A stretch of DNA of 46,208 nt from CAZBUK01 sp964495085 (GCA_964495085.1 CAZBUK010000026.1:1-46208), one strand, 5' to 3'; positions 15,236 to 24,618 are shown, numbered from the stretch's first letter. The notes: generated by a model from the letters alone, not told the origin. Program-made: numbers and translations.

Positions 15236-15484
15236 GCACCTCTCCGAGGTGCCTCGATTAATGGAAATTAATATGCAACCAACATTTCACGCCTACGGCG
15301 TGAATGGCAATCAGAATTATCTGCTCTGTATACGGGTTGCGTCGCTGAGAGAACTTTGTAGGATGATCCGATGATAATTCACTGAACGGAATGAGATTCT
15401 CGTAGACAAAAAGCACGCCGTAGGCGTGCGATATTGGTAGCAAGCACATAACAACCAAACATCATTGCGCCTCAGCGAGGCGCG
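15236..15484. repeat. REPIN-like inverted four-hairpin element, copy 2
   Basis: A direct repeat of copy 1 displaced by 301 bases. The hairpins lie at 15236-15252, 15286-15304, 15414-15430 and 15468-15484, with the same order and spacing. The hairpin arms are almost unchanged from copy 1, while the central segment has diverged strongly apart from its first 30 or so bases and a patch near CCGATG. Between the copies (15186-15235) is a short unique spacer. Downstream it borders the end of trxB (15558). Confidence 0.8.
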
Positions 15485-15557
15485 ACGTCCCTGGTCGCGT
15501 ATAATAATCTATGAACAACATAAAATATTTATCAATTGAATCGAAATCGACTGAAGT

Positions 15558-16502
15558 CTAATGGTTCGCCTCCAGCCACCGCTCCGCATCGATCGCCGCC
15601 ATGCACCCGGATCCGGCTGCCGTGATCGCCTGCCGGTAGTAGCTATCCTGGGCATCTCCGCACGCAAACACACCGGGGATATTAGTCCGGGTACTTTTCG
15701 GCTCGGTAACGATATAGCCTTTGCTGTCAAGATCGATCTGCCCCTCGAAGATCGAGGTATTCGGCGTATGTCCAATGGCAAAGAATAGACCGGTAAACTC
15801 TCGCATAACCACTTCATCGGAAGTCAGATCTCTGAGTTTGATCTGTGTCAGCGAAGGATGTCCGTTCTTCTGTTCGCCATCGACACCCTCGACAACCGTA
15901 TTCCAAAGAAATTCGATTTTCGGATTTTTAAATGCACGCTCCTGCATTATCTTCGATGCCCTGAGCTCATCGCGGCGGTGAATAACTGTTACACTTTTGG
16001 CAAATTTTGTCAGGAAGGTGGCTTCCTCCATTGCGCTGTCTCCTCCTCCGATCACCGCCACGTCCTGGTCCTTAAAAAAGAATCCATCGCAGGTAGCGCA
16101 CGCAGAAATGCCGTACCCGAAATATTTTTTGAGATTCGGAAATTCCATCAGTTTTGCGCTCGCGCCCGTCGCGATAATAACCGAATCCGCCGTGTAGGTT
16201 TCACCGTCGGCGTCGAGCGTGAAGGGCCGCTTCGAAAAATCCACACCGGTTACCTCCCGGTACACGCTCCTGGCGCCGAACCGGTGGCTCTGCTTTCTGA
16301 ACAACTCCATCATTTCCGGTCCCATTATCCCTTCGGGAAAACCGGGAAAGTTCTCGACATCTGTCGTAATCGTCAACTGCCCGCCCGGCTGCGATCCCTC
16401 GAAGATTATCGGCGACATGTTTGCCCGTGCGGCGTATAACCCTGCGGTAAATCCGGCCGGGCCTGAACCTATAATTATCACTTTCGCATGTTTCTCATCC
16501 AT
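15558..16502 (-). CDS. trxB: thioredoxin-disulfide reductase
   Basis: An FAD/NADPH enzyme that reduces thioredoxin. The FAD motif IIIGSGPAGFTAGLYAARA opens the protein, the redox pair is in SACATCDGFFF, and the NADPH motif AVIGGGDSAMEEATFLT and the closing GVFACGDAQDSYYRQAITAAGSG are all present. The ATG at 16502 (MDEKHAKV) follows AGGAGT and is chosen over an upstream frame extension of 13 residues. At 314 residues it is normal. It stands alone, with about 370 empty bases upstream and the repeat pair downstream. Confidence 0.96.
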   Translation of the reverse strand: MDEKHAKVIIIGSGPAGFTAGLYAARANMSPIIFEGSQPGGQLTITTDVENFPGFPEGIMGPEMMELFRKQSHRFGARSVYREVTGVDFSKRPFTLDADGETYTADSVIIATGASAKLMEFPNLKKYFGYGISACATCDGFFFKDQDVAVIGGGDSAMEEATFLTKFAKSVTVIHRRDELRASKIMQERAFKNPKIEFLWNTVVEGVDGEQKNGHPSLTQIKLRDLTSDEVVMREFTGLFFAIGHTPNTSIFEGQIDLDSKGYIVTEPKSTRTNIPGVFACGDAQDSYYRQAITAAGSGCMAAIDAERWLEANH

Positions 16503-16874
16503 CGGGTACTCCTGATTTTCAATTGACTTTAGGGAATACAAACGTCCACAGGATTCGGACTGATGTCCTATTATTCGCTACCTCAACGATATACTCCGGT
16601 TATATTGTCGCCAATGGCAAGACTCGAATCGCGACAGCCAATCCATAGATTGATTTCGACATGATCAGTATAAATTTATTACTGATATTTCGCAAGATTA
16701 ACCAATGATTGAAAATCCAAATGTTTAAAATGGCGATAAAGGAGAAGTTTGCTGAATATGAATTATGGTATATGGATTTTTATCGAATTTCGAGATTCGA
16801 ATTTAGAATTATTTCCGCGTAAGGAGTGTTTTGCGTGACATTAGATTATAAGATGCTTTTAAGAGAAAAAGGAT
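16503..16874. other. intergenic stretch between queG and trxB
   Basis: About 370 AT-rich bases without a convincing gene. Two short plus-strand frames exist (a 30-codon one from 16730 and an overlapping 26-codon one), but neither resembles a family or has a well-placed ribosome site. Weak promoter-like boxes for trxB occur around 16610-16640 but are too poor to call. Confidence 0.5.
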
Positions 16875-17816
16875 TCATTTTGATTCCTTCCCTTCCTTCA
16901 CTGCTTCGGCGTTCCGTCGCAATCCTGCCAATTTTGTTCGCTTGATCGGACTATTTCTAAACCTCTTGCTGAAGTCCTCTTGCGTCATTCGGACGATTTC
17001 TTCAAGAATCGGATTTAAATTTTCCTGCCGGGGTTTGAATCCGTCGATGGCTGTCGGGCGCGAAAATTTACTGTTCCAGGGACACACATCCTGGCATATA
17101 TCGCAACCGTAAATCCATCCATCGGTTGAGGGTTTCAGCTCCGCCGGGAAATCCTCCCGGTGCTCGATGGTAATGTACGAAAGGCATCGGTTTGAGTCGA
17201 CCACATACTCGTCGACGATCGCATTCGTCGGACAGGCATCGATACAACGGCGGCAGGTTCCGCAGTGGTCCTGGCCGGGGATATCATATTCCATCTCAAG
17301 CGTGGAAATAATCTCACCAAGAAAGAGCCACGACCCGAATTCCTGCGAAATGAGGTTGGTATGCTTCCCGATCCAACCCAAACCCGCCTTCTCTGCCCAG
17401 ACCTTGTCCATCACCGGTCCGGTATCGACGTAATACTTTCCGCGGATATCCGGTTCCAACGAGACCAGGTACTCCCAGAGCTCGGCAAGCTTCTTTCCGA
17501 CAATCAGATGGTAGTCATCTCCCCAAGCATACCGCGAGATTTTCCCCCGGTCGTCTTCACCGGTCATGGTATCGGGTGAATAATAATTGATGCCAAGGGA
17601 AATGACAGAACGTGCACCGGGCACGATCGTACGGGGATCGATTCTCCGCTCAGTATTCCTGGCCATCCAAACCATCGTCGCATGATACCCCCGCGTCAGC
17701 CATTCGGCTAGCCGCATTCCTTCTTCCAGGAGCGGCTCTGCGGGAGCAACACCGACGAGATCGAAACCGATAGCATGTGCCTTTTCCCGGATTGCATCCT
17801 TCATGCTTGCCGTCAT
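16875..17816 (-). CDS. queG: epoxyqueuosine reductase QueG
   Basis: QueG performs the last step of queuosine synthesis in tRNA, reducing epoxyqueuosine with cobalamin and two 4Fe-4S clusters. Both ferredoxin-type motifs are present (CGTCRRCIDACPTNAI and CDICQDVCPWN). The N-terminal domain carries GHDMY-like positions and DTGPVMDKVWAEKAGLGWIGKHTNLI, the family signature. At 313 residues it is the short form lacking the C-terminal HEAT repeats of E. coli. The ATG at 17816 follows GGAGGAGGT by six bases. It ends the dUTPase-to-queG gene run and shares cobalamin dependence with metH three genes upstream. Confidence 0.95.
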   Translation of the reverse strand: MTASMKDAIREKAHAIGFDLVGVAPAEPLLEEGMRLAEWLTRGYHATMVWMARNTERRIDPRTIVPGARSVISLGINYYSPDTMTGEDDRGKISRYAWGDDYHLIVGKKLAELWEYLVSLEPDIRGKYYVDTGPVMDKVWAEKAGLGWIGKHTNLISQEFGSWLFLGEIISTLEMEYDIPGQDHCGTCRRCIDACPTNAIVDEYVVDSNRCLSYITIEHREDFPAELKPSTDGWIYGCDICQDVCPWNSKFSRPTAIDGFKPRQENLNPILEEIVRMTQEDFSKRFRNSPIKRTKLAGLRRNAEAVKEGKESK

Positions 17817-17867
17817 GCCGGACCTCCTCCGAAGAACCGCGGGCACGGGAGATCCCGATGGTAATCG

Positions 17868-18725
17868 TCAACCGTCCTCATTCCGAAAATCCCTCCGTTC
17901 GCCGAGAGAGAAGCCCTTATCGGTCTGGATCAGTTCGCCTGCTACCGTTTCCGGATCGTGTTCGAAAAACAGTATCCACTTCTCATCGAACGCCTGCTTA
18001 AGGTATCTTTTTTTATCCGCGAGGGTAAACAACGGACGGATGTCGTATCCCATCATATATACGAAGGGAAGATGAGAAACCGTCGGAACAAGATCGCCGC
18101 AGAACAAGACACTCGCTGTTCCGTCCGAGATCAGCGGCAATTGCTGCGAGGTCGTATGTCCGTCCGTCAGGAGCAGACTTAGGCCGGGAAAGAGCTCTCC
18201 GGGACCGTCAAGTAATTCCAGAAGCGGAGATGATCCCAGGATTTCATAATCGTCCTTCATGAAACTCCCCTTGTCCCGTTCGGTAGGATTGAGAGCGTGC
18301 TCCCAATGCGATTTTTGTATGTAATGACGCGCGTTCGGGAAATTCAATACTATTTCCGTACCGTTCCGGGATGTAGTACCACCGGCATGATCGAAGTGCA
18401 GATGAGTCAGAATAAGATCGGTGACCGCTTCGCGGGTCACTCCGGCCCTCATGAGATCACGATCGAGATCGGCAAGCGGATCGCCGAGAGTGTAGATTTT
18501 CTTCTGTTTCTCCGAATACTTGTTGCCCGCGCCGTTATCGATAAGCACAATCCGTTTATCGCTCTTGAGCAGGAGGCACCGCATTGCAAGGGCGATGCGG
18601 TTCATATCGTCGGGCGGATTCGTTTTCGACCAGAGCGGCTTCGGAATAATTCCGAACATAGCTCCTCCGTCGAGCGCGAACTTTCCGGCGGATACCGGGT
18701 ATAGTTTATAAGATCCTATCTTCAT
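17868..18725 (-). CDS. MBL-fold metallo-hydrolase
   Basis: A 285-residue metallo-beta-lactamase-fold protein with the zinc motif THLHFDHAGG, a downstream metal His in LTDGHTTSQ, and the bridging Asp in VLFCGDLVPT. The final His is in FFEHDP. The region GAGNKYSEKQKKIY matches the quorum-quenching/AHL-lactonase-like and cytoplasmic hydrolase branch, but the substrate cannot be told. It lies 17 bases after the DUF309 gene and 51 before queG, as part of the same unit. Confidence 0.92.
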   Translation of the reverse strand: MKIGSYKLYPVSAGKFALDGGAMFGIIPKPLWSKTNPPDDMNRIALAMRCLLLKSDKRIVLIDNGAGNKYSEKQKKIYTLGDPLADLDRDLMRAGVTREAVTDLILTHLHFDHAGGTTSRNGTEIVLNFPNARHYIQKSHWEHALNPTERDKGSFMKDDYEILGSSPLLELLDGPGELFPGLSLLLTDGHTTSQQLPLISDGTASVLFCGDLVPTVSHLPFVYMMGYDIRPLFTLADKKRYLKQAFDEKWILFFEHDPETVAGELIQTDKGFSLGERRDFRNEDG

Positions 18726-18742
18726 CGATAAAATATTCCGCT

Positions 18743-19117
18743 TTACTCCTCCACTAATATGAGCTTCGGGAGATCGTACTCCGCTGTCGGTTCAAGACGT
18801 CCATGCAGCACTTCCTCGGCAATTCCGGCCATGGCCTCGATATCGCGACGCAACAGATCGAATCGAATACGCCGATCGGATTCTTCGAGCTGCCCGAGCC
18901 TTCCGAGACATTTAAGAAACTGACTTTTAGCCCCGCGGAAATTCTTGTTCCGCAAATGATAGCATCCGACCGATGCATGGATGAGCGTTCGGTAGAAGGT
19001 CTCGTCGCCGGTGTTCGATTCCTCCATCCAAAGTTCTTCAAAGAAATCATGGGCTTCGAAGAATTCTCCCCTGTTGAAACGATCTACGCCTTCAAGCATG
19101 TCCTCGTGCGGTTTCAA
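18743..19117 (-). CDS. DUF309 domain-containing protein
   Basis: A 124-residue helical protein with the DUF309 signature FNRGEFFEAHDFFEELW near the N-terminus and a second helical pair (LIHASVGCYHLRNKNFRGAKSQF). The conserved Glu/His of EFFEAHD suggests a possible metal or ligand site, but the function of the family is unknown. The frame starts with TTG immediately after the metH stop (TGA at 19120-19118), with GGGAG five bases upstream; an ATG six codons later (19099) is the alternative. Translation is probably coupled to metH. Confidence 0.88.
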   Translation of the reverse strand: MKPHEDMLEGVDRFNRGEFFEAHDFFEELWMEESNTGDETFYRTLIHASVGCYHLRNKNFRGAKSQFLKCLGRLGQLEESDRRIRFDLLRRDIEAMAGIAEEVLHGRLEPTAEYDLPKLILVEE

Positions 19118-22100
19118 TCATTCTCCCTCATCATAGCCGAGGATCGGGCGAAGCCACCGCTCCGTCTCAGTGACGCTCATTCCCTTTCTCTTGTGATAAT
19201 CTAGTATCTGATCTTTCCCGATCTTCCCGACATTGAAGTATTTCGACTCGGGATGGGCGAAGTACAATCCGCTCACCGAAGCGGCAGGAAGCATCGCCAG
19301 ATTCTCGGTCAGCGTGATGCAGGCGTTCCGCTCTGCGTCGAGCAATTCGAAGATTATAAGTTTCTCGGTATGATCGGGTTGAGCCGGATAGCCGGGCGCT
19401 GGTCGTATACCGGTATATCGTTCTTTGATCAGCTCATCGTTCGAAAGTACTTCATCCGGCGCATACCCCCAGATTTCCTTCCTGACTTTTGCATGCAGAT
19501 GTTCGGCGAAGGCTTCTGCGAGCCGGTCGGCGAGCGCTTTTACGAGAATGGCGCTGTAGTCGTCGTGCTCGCTCTCATAGTGGCGGACAAGTTCCTCGAC
19601 GCCTATTCCGCTCGTCACGGCGAACGCCCCGATATAATCGCCGACGCCGCTTTCGCGCGGAGCGAGAAAATCTGCCAGTGCAAGATTCGGCGCCTCCCCT
19701 GTCTTCTCAGCCTGCTGGCGGAGCGTATGGAGTGTCGCGAGTACGCCTTTCCTGGAATCCTCCGCGTATACTTCAATATCGTCGCAGGCGACGGAGTTTG
19801 CCGGATACAAACCGACGACTCCATGCGCCTTGACCGGAGCTTTTTCTATGAATAGATCGAGCATTGCCTGAGCATCATCGTACAATTTCTTCGCTTCCGG
19901 ACCGACAACAGGATCGCTTAGAATCTCTGGGTATTTACCCTTCAATTCCCAGGTTCTGAAGAACGGCGTCCAGTCTATAAACTTCCGGAGAATTTCGATC
20001 GGATACTCTTTGAGAACGGTTAAACCGGGAGAATTCGGTCTAACCGGCCGGAATTTATGCCAATCGATCCGCAGTCGTTTCCGCCTGGCGTCTGTGAGCG
20101 GAAGATGCTTCTTCGCGGTTCGACGGCGGCGGTGATCGTCATGAATAGATATATATTTTTCCCGAACCTGACGGGCGTAGGAATCGCGCATTTGCCTATT
20201 CAACAGATTGCTGACCACCGGAACGCTCTGGGAAGCGTCGAGCACATGGATTACGGGACCGGAATAGGCCGGAGCAATCTTCACTGCAGTGTGGACTCGC
20301 GACGTCGTCGCACCCCCGATTAGGAGCGGCGTTGTAAAACCCCGTTCTTCCATGATCTTTGCAACGTGCACCATTTCATCGAGCGACGGCGTAATGAGTC
20401 CGCTCAGGCCTATGATATCCGCCCTAAGTTCAATCGCCGCTTCGAGAATCTTTTCCGCGGGAGCCATGACCCCCAGATCGATGACTTCATAATTGTTGCA
20501 TCCGAGCACGACCCCGACGATATTCTTTCCGATATCATGTACGTCGCCCTTGACGGTCGCAAGCAGAATTCTCCCCGCCTCGTCGGTATTATTCGACGCT
20601 GCCTTCTCCTCGTCGAGGTACGGAACGAGATAGGCTACGGCTTTCTTCATTACCCGTGCACTTTTCACAACCTGCGGAAGGAACATTTTACCTGCGCCGA
20701 AGAGATCCCCGACGACGTTCATTCCGTCCATCAACGGACCTTCGATCACCTTCAGCGGAGAACGCAGCTTCTGCCTCGCCTCCTCGGCATCATGATCGAT
20801 ATATTCGACGATCCCTTTGATGAGCGCATGTTTGAGTCTCTCCTCAACCGGATTCTCGCGCCATGCGTCGACTTTGACGGCGCCTTTCTCCTTCTGTTTG
20901 ACTTTCTCGGCGTATTCGATAAGCCGTTCCGTCGAATCATCGCGACGGTTCAGCAGAACGTCTTCGACGAGCTCGAGTAGATCCTTCGGGATTTCCTCAT
21001 AGACCTCAAGCTGACCCGCATTGACGATTCCCATATCGAGTCCGGCTTTGATTGCATGATAGAGAAATGCGGAATGCATAGCTTCACGGACCGCATCGTT
21101 TCCCCTGAACGAGAACGAGATGTTGCTGACTCCGCCGCTCACCTTCGCATGGGGAAGATTCTGTTTTATCCAGCGCGTTGCCTCTATGAAATCCACCGCA
21201 TAGTTGTTATGCTCGGCAATGCCGGTGGCGACCGTGAGGATGTTCGGATCGAAGATAATATCCTGAGGTTGAAAGCCGACTTCCTCGGTCAGTATCCGGT
21301 ATGCCCGCCGAGCGATCCCGATCCGCCTGTCGAGCGTATCCGCCTGACCCTGCTCATCGAATGCCATGACGATGACCGCCGCTCCGTACAGTAGCACTTT
21401 CCGCGCTTGTTGCTTGAAAACTTCCTCCCCCTCTTTCAAGCTGATCGAATTCACTATACCTTTTCCCTGGAGGCATTTCAATCCGGCTTCCAGCACGGTC
21501 CATTTCGACGAGTCGACCATGATCGGAAGCCGGGCGATATCCGGATCTGACGCGATCAGATTCAGGAATCTGGTAATGGCTTTTTCTGAATCGAGCAGTC
21601 CTTCGTCCATATTGACGTCCAGGATCTGCGCTCCCCCTTCGACCTGTTGCTTGGCAACGCTTAACGCGTCCTCATATCGGTCTTCGAGAATCAGTCGTGC
21701 GAATTTTCTCGAACCGGTTACATTCGTCCGTTCGCCGATGTTGACAAAATTAGTCTCCGGTCTCACCGCAAGCGGTTCCAATCCGCTCAGCCGGAGGTAG
21801 GATTCGACGGTCGGAATCTTCCGCGGCGGATGCGCCGCGGCTACCTCGGCGATCAGTTTGATATGATCGGGCGTAGATCCGCAGCATCCGCCGACCAGAT
21901 TGACGAATCCGCGGGAGGCAAAGTCATCGAGTTGCGCGGCCATATTCTCCGGAGATTCGCGATACTCGCCGAACTCGTCCGGCAGTCCCGCATTCGGATA
22001 GACGCTGATAAAAACAGGCGCAAGTGACGAGAGTTCTTCGAGATACGGTCGCATCTGTTTGGCACCGAGTGCGCAGTTCAATCCTACGCTGAGCATCGAA

Positions 22101-22816
22101 GGTGCATGTTTGACCGAAATCCAAAAAGCCTCGGTAGTTTGGCCCGACAGCGTGCGGCCGCTCTGATCGACGATCGTTCCCGATATCATAACCGGGAATT
22201 CCTTGCCTGATTTCTCGAAAAATTCTCCGATCGCATAAATGGCCGCCTTCGCATTCAGCGTATCGAAAATTGTTTCAACGAGAAGAATATCCACGCCTCC
22301 GTCCACCAGCCCCTCCACCTGACGGTAGTAGGCACGCGCGATCTCATCAAATGATACGCCGCGTTTGCCCGGGTCGTTCACGTCGGGAGATATCGATGCG
22401 GATTTATTCATGGGACCGAGGGCGCCGGCGGCAAATCTGGGTTTGGAAGGATTTTTCCCCGTATATTCGCGGACTGCATCCCGGGCCAACCGGGCCGCTT
22501 CGAAATTTATTTCATAAACGTATTCCTCCGTACCGTAATCCGCCTGTGAAATCGAGCTAGCCGTGAATGTATTGGTTTCGATGATATCGGCCCCCGCAGC
22601 CAGGTACTCTCTGTGGATATCCATGATGATACCGGGTTGGGTAAGACAGAGGATATCGCTATTTCCGGTCAGGTCGATTCGGTGTCCGGCAAATCTCGCT
22701 CCGCGATAATCCCGCTCGGAAAGTTTATGCCGTTGAATCATAGTTCCCATTGCACCGTCGAGTACAAGGATACGTTCAGACAGAATATTTCTTAGCTGTT
22801 CGAAGACCGATTCCAT
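19118..22816 (-). CDS. metH: cobalamin-dependent methionine synthase MetH
   Basis: MetH methylates homocysteine using methyltetrahydrofolate through methylcobalamin. All four modules are present in 1232 residues. The homocysteine domain has zinc Cys in GLNCALGA and VGGCCGSTPDH. The pterin domain contains NIGERTNVTGSRKF and VDSSKWTVLEAGLKC. The cobalamin domain carries DVHDIGKNIVGVVLGCNNYE with the ligand His at residue 760. The C-terminal activation domain has RPAPGYPAQPDHTEK for SAM binding. It is therefore the full-length, self-reactivating type. No cobalamin or SAM riboswitch was seen in the 57 bases before it; it appears to be read through from the redoxin gene. Confidence 0.97.
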   Translation of the reverse strand: MESVFEQLRNILSERILVLDGAMGTMIQRHKLSERDYRGARFAGHRIDLTGNSDILCLTQPGIIMDIHREYLAAGADIIETNTFTASSISQADYGTEEYVYEINFEAARLARDAVREYTGKNPSKPRFAAGALGPMNKSASISPDVNDPGKRGVSFDEIARAYYRQVEGLVDGGVDILLVETIFDTLNAKAAIYAIGEFFEKSGKEFPVMISGTIVDQSGRTLSGQTTEAFWISVKHAPSMLSVGLNCALGAKQMRPYLEELSSLAPVFISVYPNAGLPDEFGEYRESPENMAAQLDDFASRGFVNLVGGCCGSTPDHIKLIAEVAAAHPPRKIPTVESYLRLSGLEPLAVRPETNFVNIGERTNVTGSRKFARLILEDRYEDALSVAKQQVEGGAQILDVNMDEGLLDSEKAITRFLNLIASDPDIARLPIMVDSSKWTVLEAGLKCLQGKGIVNSISLKEGEEVFKQQARKVLLYGAAVIVMAFDEQGQADTLDRRIGIARRAYRILTEEVGFQPQDIIFDPNILTVATGIAEHNNYAVDFIEATRWIKQNLPHAKVSGGVSNISFSFRGNDAVREAMHSAFLYHAIKAGLDMGIVNAGQLEVYEEIPKDLLELVEDVLLNRRDDSTERLIEYAEKVKQKEKGAVKVDAWRENPVEERLKHALIKGIVEYIDHDAEEARQKLRSPLKVIEGPLMDGMNVVGDLFGAGKMFLPQVVKSARVMKKAVAYLVPYLDEEKAASNNTDEAGRILLATVKGDVHDIGKNIVGVVLGCNNYEVIDLGVMAPAEKILEAAIELRADIIGLSGLITPSLDEMVHVAKIMEERGFTTPLLIGGATTSRVHTAVKIAPAYSGPVIHVLDASQSVPVVSNLLNRQMRDSYARQVREKYISIHDDHRRRRTAKKHLPLTDARRKRLRIDWHKFRPVRPNSPGLTVLKEYPIEILRKFIDWTPFFRTWELKGKYPEILSDPVVGPEAKKLYDDAQAMLDLFIEKAPVKAHGVVGLYPANSVACDDIEVYAEDSRKGVLATLHTLRQQAEKTGEAPNLALADFLAPRESGVGDYIGAFAVTSGIGVEELVRHYESEHDDYSAILVKALADRLAEAFAEHLHAKVRKEIWGYAPDEVLSNDELIKERYTGIRPAPGYPAQPDHTEKLIIFELLDAERNACITLTENLAMLPAASVSGLYFAHPESKYFNVGKIGKDQILDYHKRKGMSVTETERWLRPILGYDEGE

Positions 22817-22873
22817 ATGTTGTATAAGAGATGAATTTCAGATTCGATAACCGGGACCCGGCGGGGAGGCGGA

Positions 22874-23893
22874 TCAGTTGCGGCTTAAGAGCTCCGGCAT
22901 CACTCCCGGTATAAAAGTGAGTGAGAAAAACTCGGCATCCCCGAAGATCGAGGAAATTTTTAGAATATGTTCGGACGATTCTCCGTTTTGCACGAGATTC
23001 ATCAGACGGGGTTCGCCCGGTATGATCATACTCGTTCCCCCGGGGGTAATAGAAACATCCTCGCCCCTGTTTGCTTCGGTGAGACAAACGCCGTCCTGTG
23101 TGATCTCCAGGTGGACAGCCTGGTTTCCGGAACGTCCGATGACACCGAAGACTTCACGGGCTTCGTATTGAACGACGATATAGCCGCGGCTCTCCTCCCG
23201 ATTCTCCACGGTCATCGAATTTCTTCCGCTTTGCCATATACCGTTTAGATAATATCTCCCCTGAAGATAATACCCCGGGTCTTCAAAGGCGTAGGTCGAT
23301 TCCGGATTGAAGCCTTCTTTATTACCCAGAAATCCTTTTCCGTATCCGAATAAGATTTGCGGCGTTTCACGGTCGCACCGTACTCCGGGGAATTCTTCGG
23401 GACGGAACGCCTCCATCGGAAGCGGATAATCTTCGCGGTTGCCGCTTTCATACAGCGACTGCTGAATATGTCTCTCGAGAATATTCTGTTTACCGCGGCC
23501 CGAGAGCCGGAGCCGTATATTCCCCGCTCCGTCGATGAGAATTAAGCTGGGTATTTCCTCGATACGATAGGCTTCGGCGATGGAACGATCATTGTCGAGG
23601 ACAACGGGAAAATCTATCTCCCTGGATCGCAGTTCCGGTTCGACCGATTCCGGTGACCGGTTAAAAGCATACGACGGGACATGGATTCCGATGACAATGA
23701 GACCGGACTGGCGATATCTTTCGAGCAGCTCGGAGACGTAGGGGAGCATGCGTATCGACTTGATGCAGCAATACTCCCAAAAATAGAGAAGTATGACGCT
23801 CCCCCTCAGCCCGTATATCGATCTCGGTTCCCCGTTCAGCCAATGATAGCCGTACAATTCAGGCGCAGTTACTGTTGATTGATCGATTTTCAT
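22874..23893 (-). CDS. thioredoxin-like (redoxin) protein with DipZ-type C-terminal domain
   Basis: Residues about 1-150 form a TlpA/NHLRC2-like thioredoxin fold (VILLYFWEYCCIKS, then IEEIPSLILIDGAGNI with the cis-Pro). The usual WTYCCINC motif reads WEYCCIKS, so the resolving Cys of CxxC is Ser46 and only Cys42/Cys43 remain. The C-terminal half (TPQILFGYGKGF, then a beta-rich region) resembles the carbohydrate-binding-like C-terminal domain of DipZ-type proteins. There is no signal peptide, which is odd for that domain. It lies between the rsmI-like gene and metH. Confidence 0.8.
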   Translation of the reverse strand: MKIDQSTVTAPELYGYHWLNGEPRSIYGLRGSVILLYFWEYCCIKSIRMLPYVSELLERYRQSGLIVIGIHVPSYAFNRSPESVEPELRSREIDFPVVLDNDRSIAEAYRIEEIPSLILIDGAGNIRLRLSGRGKQNILERHIQQSLYESGNREDYPLPMEAFRPEEFPGVRCDRETPQILFGYGKGFLGNKEGFNPESTYAFEDPGYYLQGRYYLNGIWQSGRNSMTVENREESRGYIVVQYEAREVFGVIGRSGNQAVHLEITQDGVCLTEANRGEDVSITPGGTSMIIPGEPRLMNLVQNGESSEHILKISSIFGDAEFFSLTFIPGVMPELLSRN

Positions 23894-23922
23894 AGGTAAA
23901 ATATAACGATAGATTGAGTTAA

Positions 23923-24609
23923 TTACAATCCGCCTCTGTTACCCTCAAGTATCAGAACAAATTCTCCCTTTCGCGGGTTTCTCTCGAACTCCGCATATAA
24001 ATTTCCGGTTGTATCGCGATAAATCGTCTCATTCTCCGTTGTGAGGTCGAATGCAATAACAGCCTTCCGGTGGGGGCCGAACGATTTGCCGACATCGCGC
24101 AGCAGGGGTATAAGGCGGTAAGGAGCTTCGAGAATCACTACCGGACGGGGTTCGGCTTTCAATCGATCCAGCTCTGTGATCCTGATCTCCCTCTTCGGTG
24201 AGAGCCACCCGGCAAAGACAAATGACCGCAGCGGGATACCGGAAAGCTGAAGCGCCGGCAGGAGTGCATTCGCTCCCGGCACGGCGGTCACCGGTATGGA
24301 TCGCTCGATGCATCTTCTGACCAAATCCGTTCCCGGATCCGCAAACAGCGGAGTACCGGCATCGGAAAAAAGTGCGACATCTTTATTGTCTTCCAGTTCT
24401 CCGAGCAGATGTTCGGTCTCCTCGGTTTCATTGTGTTCATTGAGCGATCTGATATCCCGATTGATTTGATACGCGGCAAGCAGCCTTCGTCCGATCTTCA
24501 TCTCTTCACAAACAAGAATATCGGCGGATTTCAGTATCTTCAGTGCGCGCAGACTGATATCATCGGGATTACCGATATGTGTCGATATGAGATATAATTT
24601 CCCCGGCAT
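23923..24609 (-). CDS. rsmI: RsmI-like SAM-dependent methyltransferase (tetrapyrrole methylase fold)
   Basis: RsmI 2'-O-methylates C1402 of 16S rRNA. This 228-residue protein has the family landmarks GNPDDISLRAL, LFSDAGTPLFADPG, VPGANALLPALQLSGIP, ILEAPYRL and the terminal KGEFVLILEG. It is divergent: TPIGN is THIGN, the usual CEDTR is CEEMK, and the C-terminal extension of about 50 residues found in E. coli RsmI is absent. It may be a lineage-specific variant with the same or a related rRNA target. It sits nine bases after the AI-2E-family gene. Confidence 0.8.
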   Translation of the reverse strand: MPGKLYLISTHIGNPDDISLRALKILKSADILVCEEMKIGRRLLAAYQINRDIRSLNEHNETEETEHLLGELEDNKDVALFSDAGTPLFADPGTDLVRRCIERSIPVTAVPGANALLPALQLSGIPLRSFVFAGWLSPKREIRITELDRLKAEPRPVVILEAPYRLIPLLRDVGKSFGPHRKAVIAFDLTTENETIYRDTTGNLYAEFERNPRKGEFVLILEGNRGGL

Positions 24610-24618
24610 GGCGAAGGA

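Noticed and set aside
14935..15484. Hairpin pairs considered as integron attC sites because an integron-type recombinase remnant is in the window
   Set aside because: The required GTTRRRY/RYYYAAC core pairs are absent, no cassette genes lie between the copies, and the recombinase remnant is 14 kb away; a REPIN-like reading fits better.
14935..15484. Repeats considered as a CRISPR array
   Set aside because: Only two long copies with internal hairpins and no regular short repeat/spacer pattern or cas genes.
16730..16822. 30-codon plus-strand frame between queG and trxB
   Set aside because: No ribosome site and no recognisable family; it overlaps another open frame of similar size.
22817..22873. 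Search for a cobalamin or SAM riboswitch before metH
   Set aside because: The gap is only 57 bases and lacks any recognisable riboswitch core; metH seems to be read through from upstream.
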